DNA of 64,000 nt from Allodiplogaster sudhausi. Lineage: Eukaryota; Nematoda; Chromadorea; Rhabditida; Diplogasteridae. The notes beneath the pieces are model-generated. The model saw only the letters and a program-made list of their open reading frames with translations. It had not been told where the DNA came from and made no database searches. Shown here piece by piece: positions 1 through 12,954 of this stretch. The stretch's first letter is position 1; every line of letters starts with the position of its first letter. The stretch is taken from the NCBI GenBank assembly GCA_945643635.1, contig CALZFC010000009.1:6566501-6630500 (forward strand), given 5' to 3'. Position numbers and translations under genes: made by a program.

Positions 1-520
1 ATCTGCTGGACGCCCTTCTTCATGTACGCAATATACCCTTTTTCATCTTTGTCCATATCATGTTTTCGCAAAGATCACAATGGCTAAAACAAATTAGAAG
101 GGAAAACGATAAACCTTATTGAAATCATTTTTTAAAGTAAAGTTGAAACATTTATAGTATGTACGTGGTGGTGCAGTTCTGCAAGGAATCGTGTCATGTG
201 AATCCACATATCGAGATGTTCATCACGTGGCTTGGCTACTCCAACTCGGCCATGAATCCCATTATTTATACGGTATGTCAACGATTAAGACCAAGTTAAG
301 GGTACATACATTTCATACAGCAATAAAGCAGATAATGTTCCTCAGACAACGCGTTTGGAAAGCAAACGCGCGTTGGAATGTAAATCTGTGAATTGATCCA
401 GGAGTATTCTAAATAGTAGATAATTATCCTTTACAGGTGTTTAACCGTGACTATCAAATTGCGCTGAAGCGTCTGTTTACGGGTGATAAGAAGAATCCGC
501 CATCAATAAGGCCTGTTTAA
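1..520 (+). CDS. Aminergic-type class A GPCR, 3' part (TM6 end to C terminus)
   Basis: Three exons are visible: 1-23, 158-272 and 437-520, with GT-AG introns in phases 2 and 0 and stop TAA at 518-520. The gene begins upstream of the window. The translation starts with ICWTPFFIMYVVVQFC, the CWxPFF motif of TM6, continues through a short third extracellular loop with a Cys pair (FCKESC), and enters TM7 with WLGYSNSAMNPIIYT, carrying the class A NPxxY signature as NPIIY. Helix 8 follows (VFNRDYQIALKRLF) and the tail is only about 13 residues long. The WLGY.NS.NP pattern is typical of biogenic amine receptors (dopamine, octopamine/tyramine, serotonin, histamine). The FCK.C spacing reminds me of H1-type receptors, but the ligand cannot be assigned from this fragment. 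It acts at the plasma membrane through G proteins. Confidence 0.9.
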
Positions 521-1130
521 TCAATCAGCCATGGAAGCTGAATCGTTGCGGGGCCGGAGATTTTATGAAGGCGACAACAAATACTGGATTAACTTTCAGT
601 ATCTAATGTTCTCTCCTCACTTGATCTCTGTTCTATAACCATGTTTTCTCATGTACAAAATCTACCTGTTGCCATGCTTGCATCAAACTGTTCTAAGGAC
701 ATGAGAGCTGTATTTAGTTTCAATATCAATTATTTATCAAAATTTATTGTAGTTAGTGTGTTGTAGCATGATTTGTTGTTGTTTTTTTTCTTCTCTCCTT
801 TCTTAAGCTTGTTCACATGCCTGTGCCACATTGATCTGTCAATTTCTTATGTTTTAAAAGGATATTGTCAGGTTTCCTCAAGAGGATCGAATAATCATGA
901 TGGATTGTCCACAAAGGGTGTGCTTTAAAAAGATATACATACATACATACTATATAATGCTTATCCAAAAAATAGCTGAGTTCATTTGTAGTTCACCTTT
1001 TGGAAGAGAATATACTTATTATCATTCCATACTTGCCAGAATATTCAGTCTTGCCCATCATTATCCTAAAAATTAATTGTTTGTTTTTTTGCTTCTCTTT
1101 TTTTTATTCCTTTTTTAAAGATCTCTCTCT

Positions 1131-1173
<43 letters not shown>

Positions 1174-2871
1174 GATCTCCACCCCATGTAAGATGTCATC
1201 GATCTTGTTCACTCGCGGGCTGTTTTTTCTTGACTCCATATTATATCTTCTGAATAAATAATACAGATGGGCCATTCACTAATACAAGAGCACAGCCTAA
1301 AAAATAAGATTTCTCTCTCATAATCTTGCTCTCTGCGGTTACTTTCTCCTTCCCTCGCTCTCTCCTACTCTTTCTTTCTCTCTAACATCTAGCTGTTTTC
1401 TCGTCAAATCTTTCTAGATTCTCTCATTTAGTAACATGATTGCGAAAGGAACTAAATATACTATTTGATTTAAACAGTCCATGCTTGAGAACTGAAATTA
1501 GTGGACTGGAGTAGAAACTAAGAAAGAAGTATTCAAAAGAAAGAGAGAAAAAGGCTGAGAGAGTGAGAGAAAGAGGGAGAATAGAAGACTGATACGTACC
1601 ATCGGACAGCAACGCTGGTTACCGCTCGATTGGCCTCCTTTTTCCTTATCTTCGTCAGATTGCCTCTTTCGCCGTCTGTGCCCTCTCATATCTCGCACTC
1701 TCTATCCTCGCTTTCCCATCTGTTAACTCAGCCATTTCAACAATTCCTTCATAATCGCTTCTCACCAGTCAGAAGCTGTAGCGATGTAAAACAATGCCCG
1801 ATCGTCGCAATTTTTTCTCGTCTTTTTTCTCCTCTTTCTAACTTCTCTCTCTCTCTCTCTCTATCTCTCTCTTTCTTATGTAACTTTTCCATGTCCTTCC
1901 TACTCGCTTTTTATTTAGTTCGCGTTGTTGCAGGTGTCTAAAAGCTGTAGCCCCTGTCTTGTAACAATCTGCAGCTGTATCAGTCGTGATTCTCCTTCTC
2001 ACACTGTCTCTCTCTCTCTCTCACTCTCTCTGATTCCTGTTTTTCACCACACTCTGTCACGGACTCCCTTTTCTCTCAATAAAAAAACTAAATGCAACTT
2101 TTTGCCAAAGTTGACCAAAGCTCGCAGCTCTTCGCTTACGCTCTCAAGATTCCATACAGTCATTCGCTCTAACAGATCAAGCGCATGCTTATCCCCACAT
2201 CTATAGTGCCCTTCTCCTTCTCTGTCACACTCACACTCCCTACGCATCCCTCTCTCTCGCGCTCTCTCTCTCTCTCTCTCTATTTCTCCCGATATTCCTA
2301 CCCTCTCATGGCCTCTAGTACTGATAGCGGCTTCTTCTTCACAGGGTCATAAGCCCTCCGTCAGCCAAGGCACAGGGACCTCAGAATTTGGCTTTTATTT
2401 TCACTCTCTATGTTGTGCTCTCTCTTCCCCTCTCTTTCTCTTCACCCCTCTCTCTATCTTACCCTCCCTCTCACTCTCCTTCACTCTCTCTCCTTTCCCA
2501 CTCTTCTAATGTTATCACTTCAATCCGTGTTCTCTCTCCCACTCTCGGCTTGTCATGGTTGCCGTGAGTGTCAAGCACTTCGCAAAAAGAGCCCCGTATG
2601 AATGTCTCCTCCTCTCTCCCACCTCGCTACATTCCATGAATGACTTGCATTGCTCTTCCAGCGAGTACTTCTTCTCTCCCTCTCTCACCCTCTCTCACTC
2701 TCTCCTTCGCTAATGACTCATGCCTGCAGCTTATCATCAAGCTTCTTATCTGATCCGTTGTCATTTATCCAGCTCATTCTTGGCCGTTTTTCGAATGTCA
2801 TGAATTCCTGGCCTGAACAATTAATGGTTGAACATATTACTTTAGTGCAAAGATTGTAATTTAATAAGAGA
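521..2871. other. Intergenic region, no gene supported
   Basis: This stretch holds the 3' flank of the GPCR and the 5' flank of the I-BAR gene. It contains a short CATA run near 940-951, a pure CT array at 1134-1170, and dispersed pyrimidine-rich patches at about 1840-1876, 2008-2032 and 2255-2282. Open frames here are Ser/Leu-rich products of CT repeats without conserved motifs. Confidence 0.6.
1134..1170. repeat. (CT)n microsatellite
   Basis: A near-pure CT dinucleotide array in the intergenic region, flanked by T-rich DNA. Confidence 0.95.
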
Positions 2872-5800
2872 ATGCGGCGCGCTGGTCGCTCGTCCACCGG
2901 AGAGAACGAGACGGCGGGCAAGACGGTCATTGCAAACGTCCAGAATCAGCTGAAGAGGGGCTTCTTACCGGGTTCGTTTGTGCCTTCAAGTGATGTCATC
3001 AGTAGAGTGAGAGGATCAGTCAATTCAATCACTCCGGAATTCCTTCCATCAAATCTATCCTTATCATCATTTTGCACTTCTCGCTCTTTCGCATCCCTGC
3101 TCTCTCTCTCTCTCTCTCTCTTCCTCTCTCACTCTCTCTCACTTCCTCTCTCTCTCTCTCTCTCGCTGTCCTCTCGCTTTCATTGCACTCTTCTAGGGTA
3201 GGCGGATATTGTAAGGAGAAGTGGAAAATACACTTTGCTGATCGTCTTCAGCTTGGAATTGTTTTGACAAAGATTTCACAGCGGCAATGAATTAGTCGTT
3301 TGGACATGCCAATTTTTCGTCTCGTGAAACTCTCGGTTTGAAGAAATCACTTCGTATCTTACGTTGTCCGTCATAAAGATTCTCTACTCATCATCAGAAT
3401 GCAACTATTTTTCAATTTTCGATTCAGTGCTTGTATTATTTCTTTCTTTTCTCCACTTCATTAAGCCGTGAAGACCGTCGCCGACACATCGGCTGCTCTT
3501 CTGAAGGCGCATCTCGCGCTGCAGACAGCGGCCGAGGCACACATCGACGCGCTCAAGGCACTCGTTGAGAGCGGAGAGGCAAGTCGCGTCATTTTCTCTC
3601 ATTCGTCTTGGCTTAAACGGTCGAATCTGGAGAATCTCCCAATTGCTTTATATAGCGATTCAATTATTAACTTCGCTTTTAATTCTTTATTTAAGTAAAG
3701 ATGTTTCAATAAGATTTTTACGGAGATTATTATAGTTTTTCTTTCTATTCTTTCACCAGACGGCCGAGAAGGACGCCGAGAAACACGCAAAAGCGCTGAA
3801 GTGGCTGGCTCTCGACTACCAGAATTTGATCGATCTGCACAAGAAGACGGTTTGATCTTCACTCACAAGCCTCATTATACTTCATTTTTAAGTAAAAATA
3901 ACACGTATGTATGTATGTATGTCCATAGGTTCTTTTTTTGCCACAAAATTAGCCAATCTTTTAGTTGCCAAAGCTGAACTACATTGCGACGAAGACGGCG
4001 ACGCACAGTCAAGGTGAGAAAGACAAACAGAAGGAACTGACGGGCGAGCATCTGGAGAGGGAGAAGGCGGTGCTCAAGGCGGTCAAGAAGGGCAGCAAGG
4101 TATGCGAGCTTTTCATTCTCTTTTTTTTTCTCCATTCCTCTCGCCTTCCCACTCTTTCTAACTCTTTTTTTGTGTCTCTCTTTCTTTCTCTCTCTCTCTC
4201 TCTCTCTCTTTGTGTCTTCCGTTCTCTCTCCCTATCTCTCCCTATTCTCCATCTCTGTTGCTCTTACTATAGCCTGCATTTGCCCTTTCAACGATAAAAG
4301 GAATGGCCTGGTAAGAGCCTCAAAATGCCTTTCTTCTATGGAAGTCATGCGTGCATAGCACAATATCGATAAGCAGAACTGTTTTCGCACTCCCCCACCC
4401 CTCTTCCAGCAAACGAGTCATACTCACTGTATGCATACGCCTTTATTGACCCATCCATTCTGCCTGCAATAAATGAGCACACTTTTTCTGACATATGGCA
4501 CTCTTCTTTTTTATTATTAAAAAAGGCATCACCAGTTTCGTTTCCACTTCTGTTTAATTCAAAATACGAAAAATGCGACAGAATACATACATAAATGCCA
4601 ATAAATTTATGATTCTGCCCTTAATGAAGACTCTCTCGCTCTCTTTTTTTATCTCTCTCTTCCTCCCTCTCTCTCCTTCATCTTCTTCTCTCTCTCTCTT
4701 TCTCTCGTTCTCTCTCTCTCCCTTAACATTTAAATCCATGTTCATCGAAGTTGTTAGCTTACAAATGCTGTAATGGCAAGCAGACAAAAGATGACAGAAA
4801 GGCAAGCAATTCATGAAATGTCTTTAATGTTTTAGAATAGCGCTTTTCTCTAAAAAAAACATGTCTTTTGAATATTTTCTTATTTATGGAGCAAGTACCT
4901 TTTTGTATGCTTGCTTTGGATAAAATAATGACAATTCAGGAGCCATTTTTATTCTTCCCCCGATTTCTCTTTCTTCTCCCGCTTTCTCTCTCTCCATGCG
5001 CAACAAATCGTTGCAGAGCGACGAAGATCTAGCGTCATTCTACGAGAAGGAGGCGGCGATGTTCGCGCGGCAGCAGGAGCATCGCTACAAGTTCTTCATC
5101 GAGACTCATCTCCAGTGGTTCCAGAGGTCTGAGCGGCCTTTTACTTTCATCTTTTGATAGTTTTCTTATTTACTATTTATTATTTTCACAGTACGTTGGG
5201 AATGTTAAGAAAGAATGCTTCAGCTATGCCCCACTCGTCGAGTTTGGCAACAAGCATCTTTCAAGCTCGAAAACTGTCGACAAGGTTCACTAACTGCCAT
5301 TTAGTCTGTTTTATTCTTCAAATAAAATCATTACCGAAACACAACAGCATCATGAACTCATGATTAATTGTGTTCAAAACAGATCTTGCCTATTCGATGT
5401 ATTTCATGCTTGCTCCTTCAACGACAAGTGCTTAATGGAGCCTAAAACTTAATCTTAAATTAGCGCCTTTTGCCTGGGAAATTCGAATAGATTTGAGTTT
5501 CGTGCTCCTATATTAACCATGCATGATTGTCTGCGAAGAGGTGTGAATAGCTGTCAAGATTTTTGTCGTCATGTATGTATATTATCATTGGCTTTCTTCT
5601 GATTGTGAGAACTTCTACAATGTCCTTAAGGAGTATGGCGCCGTAACGAATGGCGATCGGACTGAGGAGGCGGCTTCTCCGACTCCGCCCGCCGAGCAGA
5701 AGGACGACGATCACGTCACTGTAGTCGAGCAGATCAAAGAGAAAGAGGAGGAGAAGGAGAAGAAGGATGAAGCTGAGATGACGCCGCAGGAAGAGACCGG

Positions 5801-7773
5801 CGTGCTCTCTTCGTCCACGCCTACTCCTGTCGTTCGTGTTGTCTCTTTTTGCATGTACTGGAAATATGTTCTCGATTCACGTGTATGTTTTGCTCGCTAT
5901 AACAAGATTTTTGTTGGTATTTTTTCATGTAAAATTAATTATTTTAAATATATATATCTCAAACATGCTAGGAAGAAGCAGAATACGCTGAGATCCGGAA
6001 GGAGGAGAAGCAATCAGAGGCGCCATTTGCAGTCAGACATCGTCTATTCTTCCTGATTCTTCTTTGTATTACACACGCACTCTCTCTCTCAATCACTTTC
6101 TCGCTAACACACTCTCTCTCACTATCTCTCTTTCTCTCTCTCATTCGTCCTTTCAGTCTTGTTCCGTTCGTGTCAGTGAATTGTTGTCAATATAGTGCAG
6201 TATGCGAAAGACTGTGCATGTATGTAGATATAAAAGTATCAGCATAATTTGCGTTCAAATGGGGATTCTGATATCAAAGAATCAATAGAGAGAGAGGGAG
6301 AGAGCACATTTGGGCGAAAAAATAACGAGAGTTTTTAGTTTAAGTTGAAGGTTAGATTTAAGGAGCCGTCGGCGAAGCAGTCGGGCGGCGGCAACTACAT
6401 CGAACAGGCGCGCGCCCGCGGCGTCGCCGTGCCCGTCCTTCCCTTCGGCATGCTCGGCCAGCAACAGCTCAAGGTGTCAAGCCATTAAACTTAACCTTAA
6501 ACTTAGAACTTGAGGTTATTTGCTTACAATTAGAAAAAAATACCATGGTAAAATGTGCTCACGATCAGCGTAACCAAATCTTCAATGGAAGCACGCAAAG
6601 TGAGTGAGAACAATAGGATTGCTAAGCATTGCGCTAGGGGGTGAATGATCTGCCTTTGGAATGAGTGTTCTACCAAAGCCTGGATATTATTATTCCATGT
6701 TCCATTAATAGTGAAGCAAAGACTCTCAGTGCCTTTTCTCTTGCCACCATCTCTTGATCTCTCCCTCCAGCCAGTCTCTCCTACCACTGCGCCGCCCCGT
6801 CAGATGGTTGAAGAGGGCGTGCAGGCTGAGCTGCCCGTGCCCACGCCGGACTATGTTGTCCACTCGACTGCGCCGCCGCCCCTCTTCGTCTCCGCGCCCT
6901 CCTACGACACGGGCGCCTCCTCGCCGCCGCACCACGGCTACAACGCCATCATTCCGCCGCCGACTTCCCCCAAGCCACTCGTGTCGCCTGGTTTCTTCTT
7001 TTCTATCAATTCCTCTCTCTCAGTTACATAGATTAATAAAAAGTAAAAGAACTCCTTCTGATTGAGTGTTGCTTTGTAAAAAAAAGATTTAAATCAGCAA
7101 TGTCGAGAGTTCCGTGTTGCAGAGAGAGTGCCCTCGAGGTTCAGACCTTCCGACTACAAGAGCGTGCTCATTGTGACCCAAGACTTCTTCGCCAGCGACG
7201 GCGGAAAACTCACCGTCAGCGCCGGTGACAAGGTTTATTTTTTATTTCTCTTTTGCGTTCCTTTTTCCGCCAAGGGATTCCTTTTCAAAACGTCATATTG
7301 ATTTGCTACTTTTATAATTTTTTAATATGAAAAACTGTAGCATTTTAAAGATCCCCAAACGCTTTTTGCAGGTGATTCTTATGAACGCTGGCACGCGTTC
7401 CTGGATCTTCGTCAGGGATTGCGTTTCTCAACGGTTATCTTTAACCATTTTTTTAAACGAATAATTCTATTTCCGATGGTGGAATAGAAGAAAAAACTAT
7501 TGTCAAACCACAATTAACATCAAAACAATATGAGTTTTTTATAGCATTCTAAAAAGTAGGATAAGTGTTATAAAAGAGAACAGAGAGAATTTCCATTTAT
7601 TAGCAATTGCTAATGATATTACAGCTTCGGCATGCTTGCGCATTGTATATATGTACATCTATATATATACACACATGCTTAAATATATAGCTAACAACTC
7701 GTTAAATTACAGCACCGGATGGATTCCTGAAGATTACGTCGAATTCGAAAGCGGAATGCGCTCCTTTCATTAA
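2872..7773 (+). CDS. I-BAR (IMD) and SH3 domain protein, IRSp53/BAIAP2-like
   Basis: Proposed exons: 2872-2971, 3466-3578, 3760-3849, 3965-4099, 5017-5126, 5192-5284, 5610-5831, 5972-6031, 6363-6473, 6771-6990, 7123-7232, 7372-7433 and 7713-7773 (stop TAA), about 495 residues. Residues 1 to about 200 form an all-helical I-BAR domain: the N terminus (KTVIANVQNQLKRGFLPAVK), then ALLKAHLALQTAAEAHIDAL and EHRYKFFIETHLQWF fit the helix pattern of IRSp53. A Glu/Lys-rich and then Pro-rich linker follows (APPRQ, PPPTSPKP). The C-terminal SH3 domain runs from YKSVLIVTQDFF to GWIPEDYVEF, although the usual Trp-Trp pair reads RSWIFV. Such proteins bind and bend PIP2 membranes outward and link Rac/Cdc42 to actin regulators. 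Most junctions agree in phase, but exon 5 ends in phase 2 whereas exon 6 reads best in phase 0, so one exon is wrong or missing. Intron 2 uses a GC donor (AG|GCAAGT). Confidence 0.85.
3098..3172. repeat. (CT)n array in intron 1 of the I-BAR gene
   Basis: CT dinucleotides interrupted by TTC and ACT units, pyrimidine-rich on the sense strand of the host gene. Similar shorter CT patches lie in intron 4 near 4179-4209 and 4680-4720. Confidence 0.9.
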
Positions 7774-8188
7774 ACCGGGTTTAGTAGCTAGATAAGAGTT
7801 TCTTTTTGTTGCAATATATTCACACAAGATATCGAGCAACAAGTTCACACTTGAAAAGAGTATTATTTGCACTATAGTGAAAATAGCTTTTTGACAGTCG
7901 TTTTCTAATTGTTTTTCTCTCTTTAAAACAAGCACGATGTCATACTCTGTCATTTTAGTATAAATACTTACATATAACTATCACTCTTTCAATTGCTATG
8001 TCCTCCATTACTCTTTGCATTGTATTTGATATACATTTGGCTGCGTCATAACATATCCTCCCGATTATGCACCATTACACATTCAATAAATAAATTTACG
8101 AAGAAATTAATAAAGATAGAACCATCGGAGGGAGGAAGGTGGAACTGCCGCGTGGTATTAGAGACAGCAAAGTACTCTTTTGTGTGTG
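7774..8188. other. Short convergent intergenic region
   Basis: The I-BAR gene (+) and the globin gene (-) end here tail to tail, so both 3' UTRs must lie in these about 415 bases. The DNA is AT-rich, with several AATAAA-like stretches such as the one near 8090 on the plus strand. No coding exon is visible. Confidence 0.6.
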
Positions 8189-11100
8189 TCATGCGCCCAT
8201 CTCTTCCTTGCAATTTCGCATCGCTTCTTCTAAGAATCCTACAAATGGTAGTGTAGATTGTATCCGTTTGTGCGGTATTTAAGTCAAACACTTCAACAAA
8301 AATGCTTTGTTCTGCTGTATAAGATATAGATTTGTACAAACATATTAGTAATATTCATCTCGTATTTACCTCTCTTCATCTCACGCACGATGACTGTCAT
8401 GAGCTTGTTCCAGCCAAGCTTGGCAAGGCACGCCTCTCCGCTGTACAAGTTGGTAACGTCCTCCTCAAATAAAACAAATTCATTATTTAAATTTTAAATA
8501 AAATCAGTATTGCTGCGCTTCAGGGATGCCATTTGTGAATGTAATATTATTTTCTTACTATTTAGCTGAATTCTTCGAAAACCTCATTGATAAGTGTTGG
8601 ATTAATTCTATTGCTCTCATCCAACATTTCCGTTTTTGGCAGTGTTAGATTTGCACCTCTGTCATGGGCAAGAAATGCATTGGAGTGACGTGTTGCCGGT
8701 GGATAGCAAGGGGAAGAAATTGAAAAGCATGACATGGATTAAACGGCGCTATTTCGATGGAGCTACGAACAGAATTCAGCCTTAATTCCATTCGTCTGTA
8801 CAAGCAAATTGAAAGGGACGCGACATGCTGTGTGAGGAACTCCTTCCTTCATCCCTTTCTGTGATTGCATCAGGCGCGACCTTGGCCCTTGGGGAAATAC
8901 AGTAGGGTTGGCGTCTATGCGAGTTCATTGACATCATGAAAGAATCAGCCTAATTATAATTCAGACATTTCATACAAAAATCCAGTTTTTATTTATATTA
9001 TTTTTTATGGAAAAAAGCTATCCATATGGGATCATAAATAAATGTGCATGTGCATAAGAAGGATCAAGGAGAAAATGCTTACTTGTACAGTGCGATCGGG
9101 TGCTGCTTCCGTCTTCTCAATGTCTGTCCTCGATGCCTCTGCCGATGACTCGCCGGCTGTCACCTGGTCGACCGTGACTTTCTTGAAGACTAGCCAGTTG
9201 TCGGCGCCAAAGTTCACACCTCTGCGAGAAGTCAAACATTTTATTCTAGACATCATTTTATAGGCAAGACGTCGTATAATCATAGTTTTTTCTTAAATTT
9301 AAGATGAAAAGTCCTTCCGACTGTCCCAACCGATAAAAGTGAATCTGGCCAATGCGATGGGCCATGTCGTAGACGGAGGAGATCGGGCAGAAGCCGAGCG
9401 AGCCGACGGCCGTGTCCAGGAAGTTTTGTATTCTATGCGCCTCAAGGCTCATCTTCTCACACTTTGAACGAATCGCGCTCATTTGCGACTTTGATCTCGT
9501 GATTAATGGACTTGCACATCATTTTCAATGCGAAAAAGAAAGGCCAAAAATGGGAAAGGTTGACGAAAGTGTTGCCCTATTTGTGGAATACGTCACTGCT
9601 GACAACTCTATTACTATTTTATAAGGAATAAATATATCATTTTCGGTCTAGGACGTGAGAAAATCTTCTTCTCTGTCAGCACTGCTAATTTCATCCTTGA
9701 TTCCAATCCCGTAAAGGCAGACAGTGATCGTTGAACTGTCTGACGTTGCCGCTTGTAGATAAAAAGTCATATTAAAGCGCAGATTTTCACTCCCGTTATA
9801 TTTGAGGAGGTATGTGTTTAGGGAAGTTTCTAAGAAAAAAACTTTCAGATAATCTGCGTGAAAGCAAAAAGTAAGCCTCAAAAATGAATCTCAAAAATCC
9901 CTCATAATGAGTACTTCGAATGATGAGAAGTGCATAGGATTGAAGAGTAAAACATATGGAAAATAGTTGAAATTATAGTTTACATTTTGATTGTTTTCCT
10001 GTCGCGATTAAAGATGATACGTTTCTTATTTTTTCCGGCTTCCACTAGCCTGGAGATGGAACTCTTTGCTCTGGTTCAGTGCCTTGATATCAAGTGAATC
10101 AGAGCCTCCGCACTGAATGCCAAAGTACTCTGCGAACTTGGGCCGCCGCTCGATCAACGTCTGCAGAATCTTCTTGCCGACATTAGCGTTCTTCGCCCTG
10201 AAGGAAGAAAGAGAGAAAGAGATTTGAAAACAGAATGAGAGAGAGAAATATAAAGAGAAAGAAAGAGCCTCTGGGAGAGAATTAGAGAAAATTTAAGAAG
10301 TGCAAATATAGAACATAAAAACTGCAACAACTATGAATATAAATATGAATAAGAATCAGACATTATAAGCAACATTTCTTTTTAAGCCTTCATTTATAAC
10401 GGATTCCTATATAAATATATATTATAGTACTGAAATACAGTCAATTTCATGTCTCATCCTCTCCCATTCTCTCTATCCCTCTTTTTCTTTATTTATCTTT
10501 CCTGCCTCTCTTAAATCTTTTTTTTTCATCTGTCACGTTTCTTCGAGCGTCGGGCCATTTCTGGCACGATTTCGTAGTGGCCATTCTTCTTCTTCTTCTT
10601 CTCCGAGATGACTGACGACTCCTTCGACGTTTTCGGTGCGTGAGAGCCAACGGCTTCTTCTTTCCAAGCGTTCCTTTTCTCCCCATTCATTTTGCACTTT
10701 CTTTCTTTCTATCTTTCTTTCTCCTCATATTCTCTGTCAATCTCTCACCTTTCCTTCTAACTTTTTTTTCTCCATCTCCTTTTTCCTCCAATCACTTATA
10801 TATTCCCCTCCAGAAGGAATAAATAAGTATTAGACAGTATTAAAAAAAATTCTGTGGAAATGTCACTCTGAACTATTTTTACACTCTATCGTTACTACTT
10901 ATAGTCTATGACGGACGAACTGCTTACATAATTTTTGCAAATGCAAATTTGGTGCGCTCGAGTGGTGGAGGAGAAGCTTTGGTTCATCTTAGACGAGAGG
11001 AAGTGATTTTACGTAGAACGAAACTCCTAGCACAACACAATCCCTCCCCTGGAACATCTCTTAATGGGTTTCCACTTAGTAAGTGTCGTAGTCTATGGAT

Positions 11101-11454
11101 TCCAAATCACGATTGCTAGCACACCGAAATTGCGCAAGGTGTGCGCGTTCTGTGCAGAGCAAGGATAATTTTAGCAGCTTCCCGTTGACTCGAAAGGAAA
11201 AGGGTTGATGGCAGATACAGGGTAGGCATGAAGAGAACATGTGAGAGATCGAAAATGCAAACAAGTGGAGAGAATATTCGAGAGAATTAATTTTTGATGT
11301 TATAAGTTGTTATTTTGGGGGGAATAGGTACAAAAAGAAATGAGCTCAACAAGAGATCCTGCTTGACCTACCGAACCCACATGTCGCGTACAGCCTGAAT
11401 CTCGTCGTCCGTGAGGTCCGAGCCACCCTCACGCTTCGACTTGCATAAGCCCAT
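8189..11454 (-). CDS. Globin with myristoylation/palmitoylation-type N terminus
   Basis: Six exons in order: 11372-11454, 10050-10197, 9331-9440, 9083-9221, 8370-8463 and 8189-8238 (stop TGA). They total 624 nt with every phase matching, giving 207 residues. The start is MGLCKSKREGG: Gly2 for N-myristoylation, Cys4 for palmitoylation and basic residues after it, so membrane attachment is likely. Globin landmarks are the helix A Trp (AVRDMW), the CD-region Phe in KFAEYFGIQ, the helix E stretch FHLQAHRIQNFLD, where the distal E7 position is Gln, and the proximal F8 His in RIGQIHFYRGV. The C-terminal helix reads WNKLMTVIVREMKRGFLEEA. Between the NWLVF and ACLAKLGW segments sits an acidic Ser/Glu/Ala-rich insert of about 35 residues. 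Nematode globins of this kind bind heme and are often expressed in neurons. Intron 2 would be GC-AG with a GAG acceptor. Confidence 0.9.
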
Positions 11455-12954
11455 GGTATTTCTTGTTGGAACTTTTCTAAACTAAATGTGCATTCCTCAT
11501 ATGAAAATAACAGATACATAATGAGTCATTTATTACGACAAGTTCACAATGTACAGTAATGCTATCGGAAGCCTTAACGGTCTAATCAATGAGTTTGCAA
11601 CGAATTTTTAAAAAATAAACTGAATTTTAACTTGAAAGTATACTTTATGTGCGCACACCTTATGTTAGTAAAGCGTGTTGATGATTTATTAGATGTCATC
11701 TAACTTTCAGACGCGCATTGATATGCTGTTATGCCGGGAAATGTAAAGATACAAAATATCAGGAATGAGTGATAGAGATTCAGGGCCAAGAGAGGCCTGC
11801 CACTTTCTGTTCTTTGCTAGAATCAAGCGTGTAGGAGCGTAGAGTCATTAATTCTGCTGCTTCCGGTCCGCATCGCCTGGTTATTTGTCTCCGTCGACCG
11901 CCTACATTAATGATGGCCTGCTAAAGTGAGCAGAAGCTTATAGGGTCGTATAAGGAAAGGGAAGAGAAGTGAGCGATTGAAGCGGTCAGCTACTAAACCA
12001 GAATGAGAGGGGAGAGTGTGTCAGGGAGTGACAGTGAGAAATAGTTGCTTTCGTGTTCTTGCTACAGCATTGAAATCGCCCCAAGCTCTATTAAGCTCTC
12101 GAGTTTTATTAGTGATTTAGTTTACAGCCATTGACAATGTTTACTGGTAGAAAGAAAGTCCACTTTGATGGCGCGGCAGTCGTATAAAGGATTACATAAT
12201 ATGGACCAGAACAGAAGGCGGCCATTCAGAGCGCAGAATTCCGTATAGAAATAATTCGAAGAGTTCAGGGACACTGTCTCTTCAGTGCTCTTCCTCGACA
12301 CATAGGCAACACTCTGCCTGCGACTTCTTCCGACTCTTCTTCCAGTATCATCCAGTGCAAATGGGGCGTGTCCTCCCTCTCTCAGACGCCTTTTCGTGAC
12401 GTCTTCTCGGTACTCGCTCATTCTCTCGTGATCTGCTTCTGGCAAATGGAGGCATCTTCTTCGCCTTCTCCTCTTCGTTCCACGTAATCATCTTCTTCAT
12501 CGCCTTCTTAACGACGATAAACCCCATCACAGAGGGGGGGGGGGTACACTTTTCGTTCAGTTTAATCCCTTCGTTCGTGCTTCCAATTTGGTCATCCTGA
12601 TGGGGGGAAAAGGACACAATGAGATACATGCAGACAGCGCTGGGGCATGTGATAAGTTGAATTTATTTATTGTTTCCGTGGGGATTAATATATGAAAATG
12701 GTGTGATAATAAATGTCAAACAGTGAAGTTTAGAACATTTCGTTTAGACTATTCATTCAATGACCCGCCAAGCCTGTTGCCTTTCAGTAAGCAGCCAGAC
12801 GCGTGCAGACCACATTCTTATGGTTAGCTATCTTATATTTGAAAATATGCTGGATTGCTATGTGGAAGCTCAAATGAACAGAAATGTGCATAAATGAAGA
12901 GAATGGAGGTGCAACTATGCATGTATGTACATATGAGTAGGAATGTGATTGGGG
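11455..12954. other. Intergenic region between globin and chemoreceptor genes
   Basis: This region holds the globin promoter side and the chemoreceptor 3' flank. Two overlapping minus-strand open frames (12122-12445 and 12348-12629) encode Arg/Lys/Glu-rich peptides. They lie in different phases and show no domain I recognise. A run of 11 G lies at 12534-12544. I do not support a gene here. Confidence 0.5.

Noticed and set aside
12122..12629. Two overlapping minus-strand frames rich in Arg, Lys and Glu
   Set aside because: They lie in different phases, have no recognisable domain and no convincing splice link to each other or to the flanking genes.
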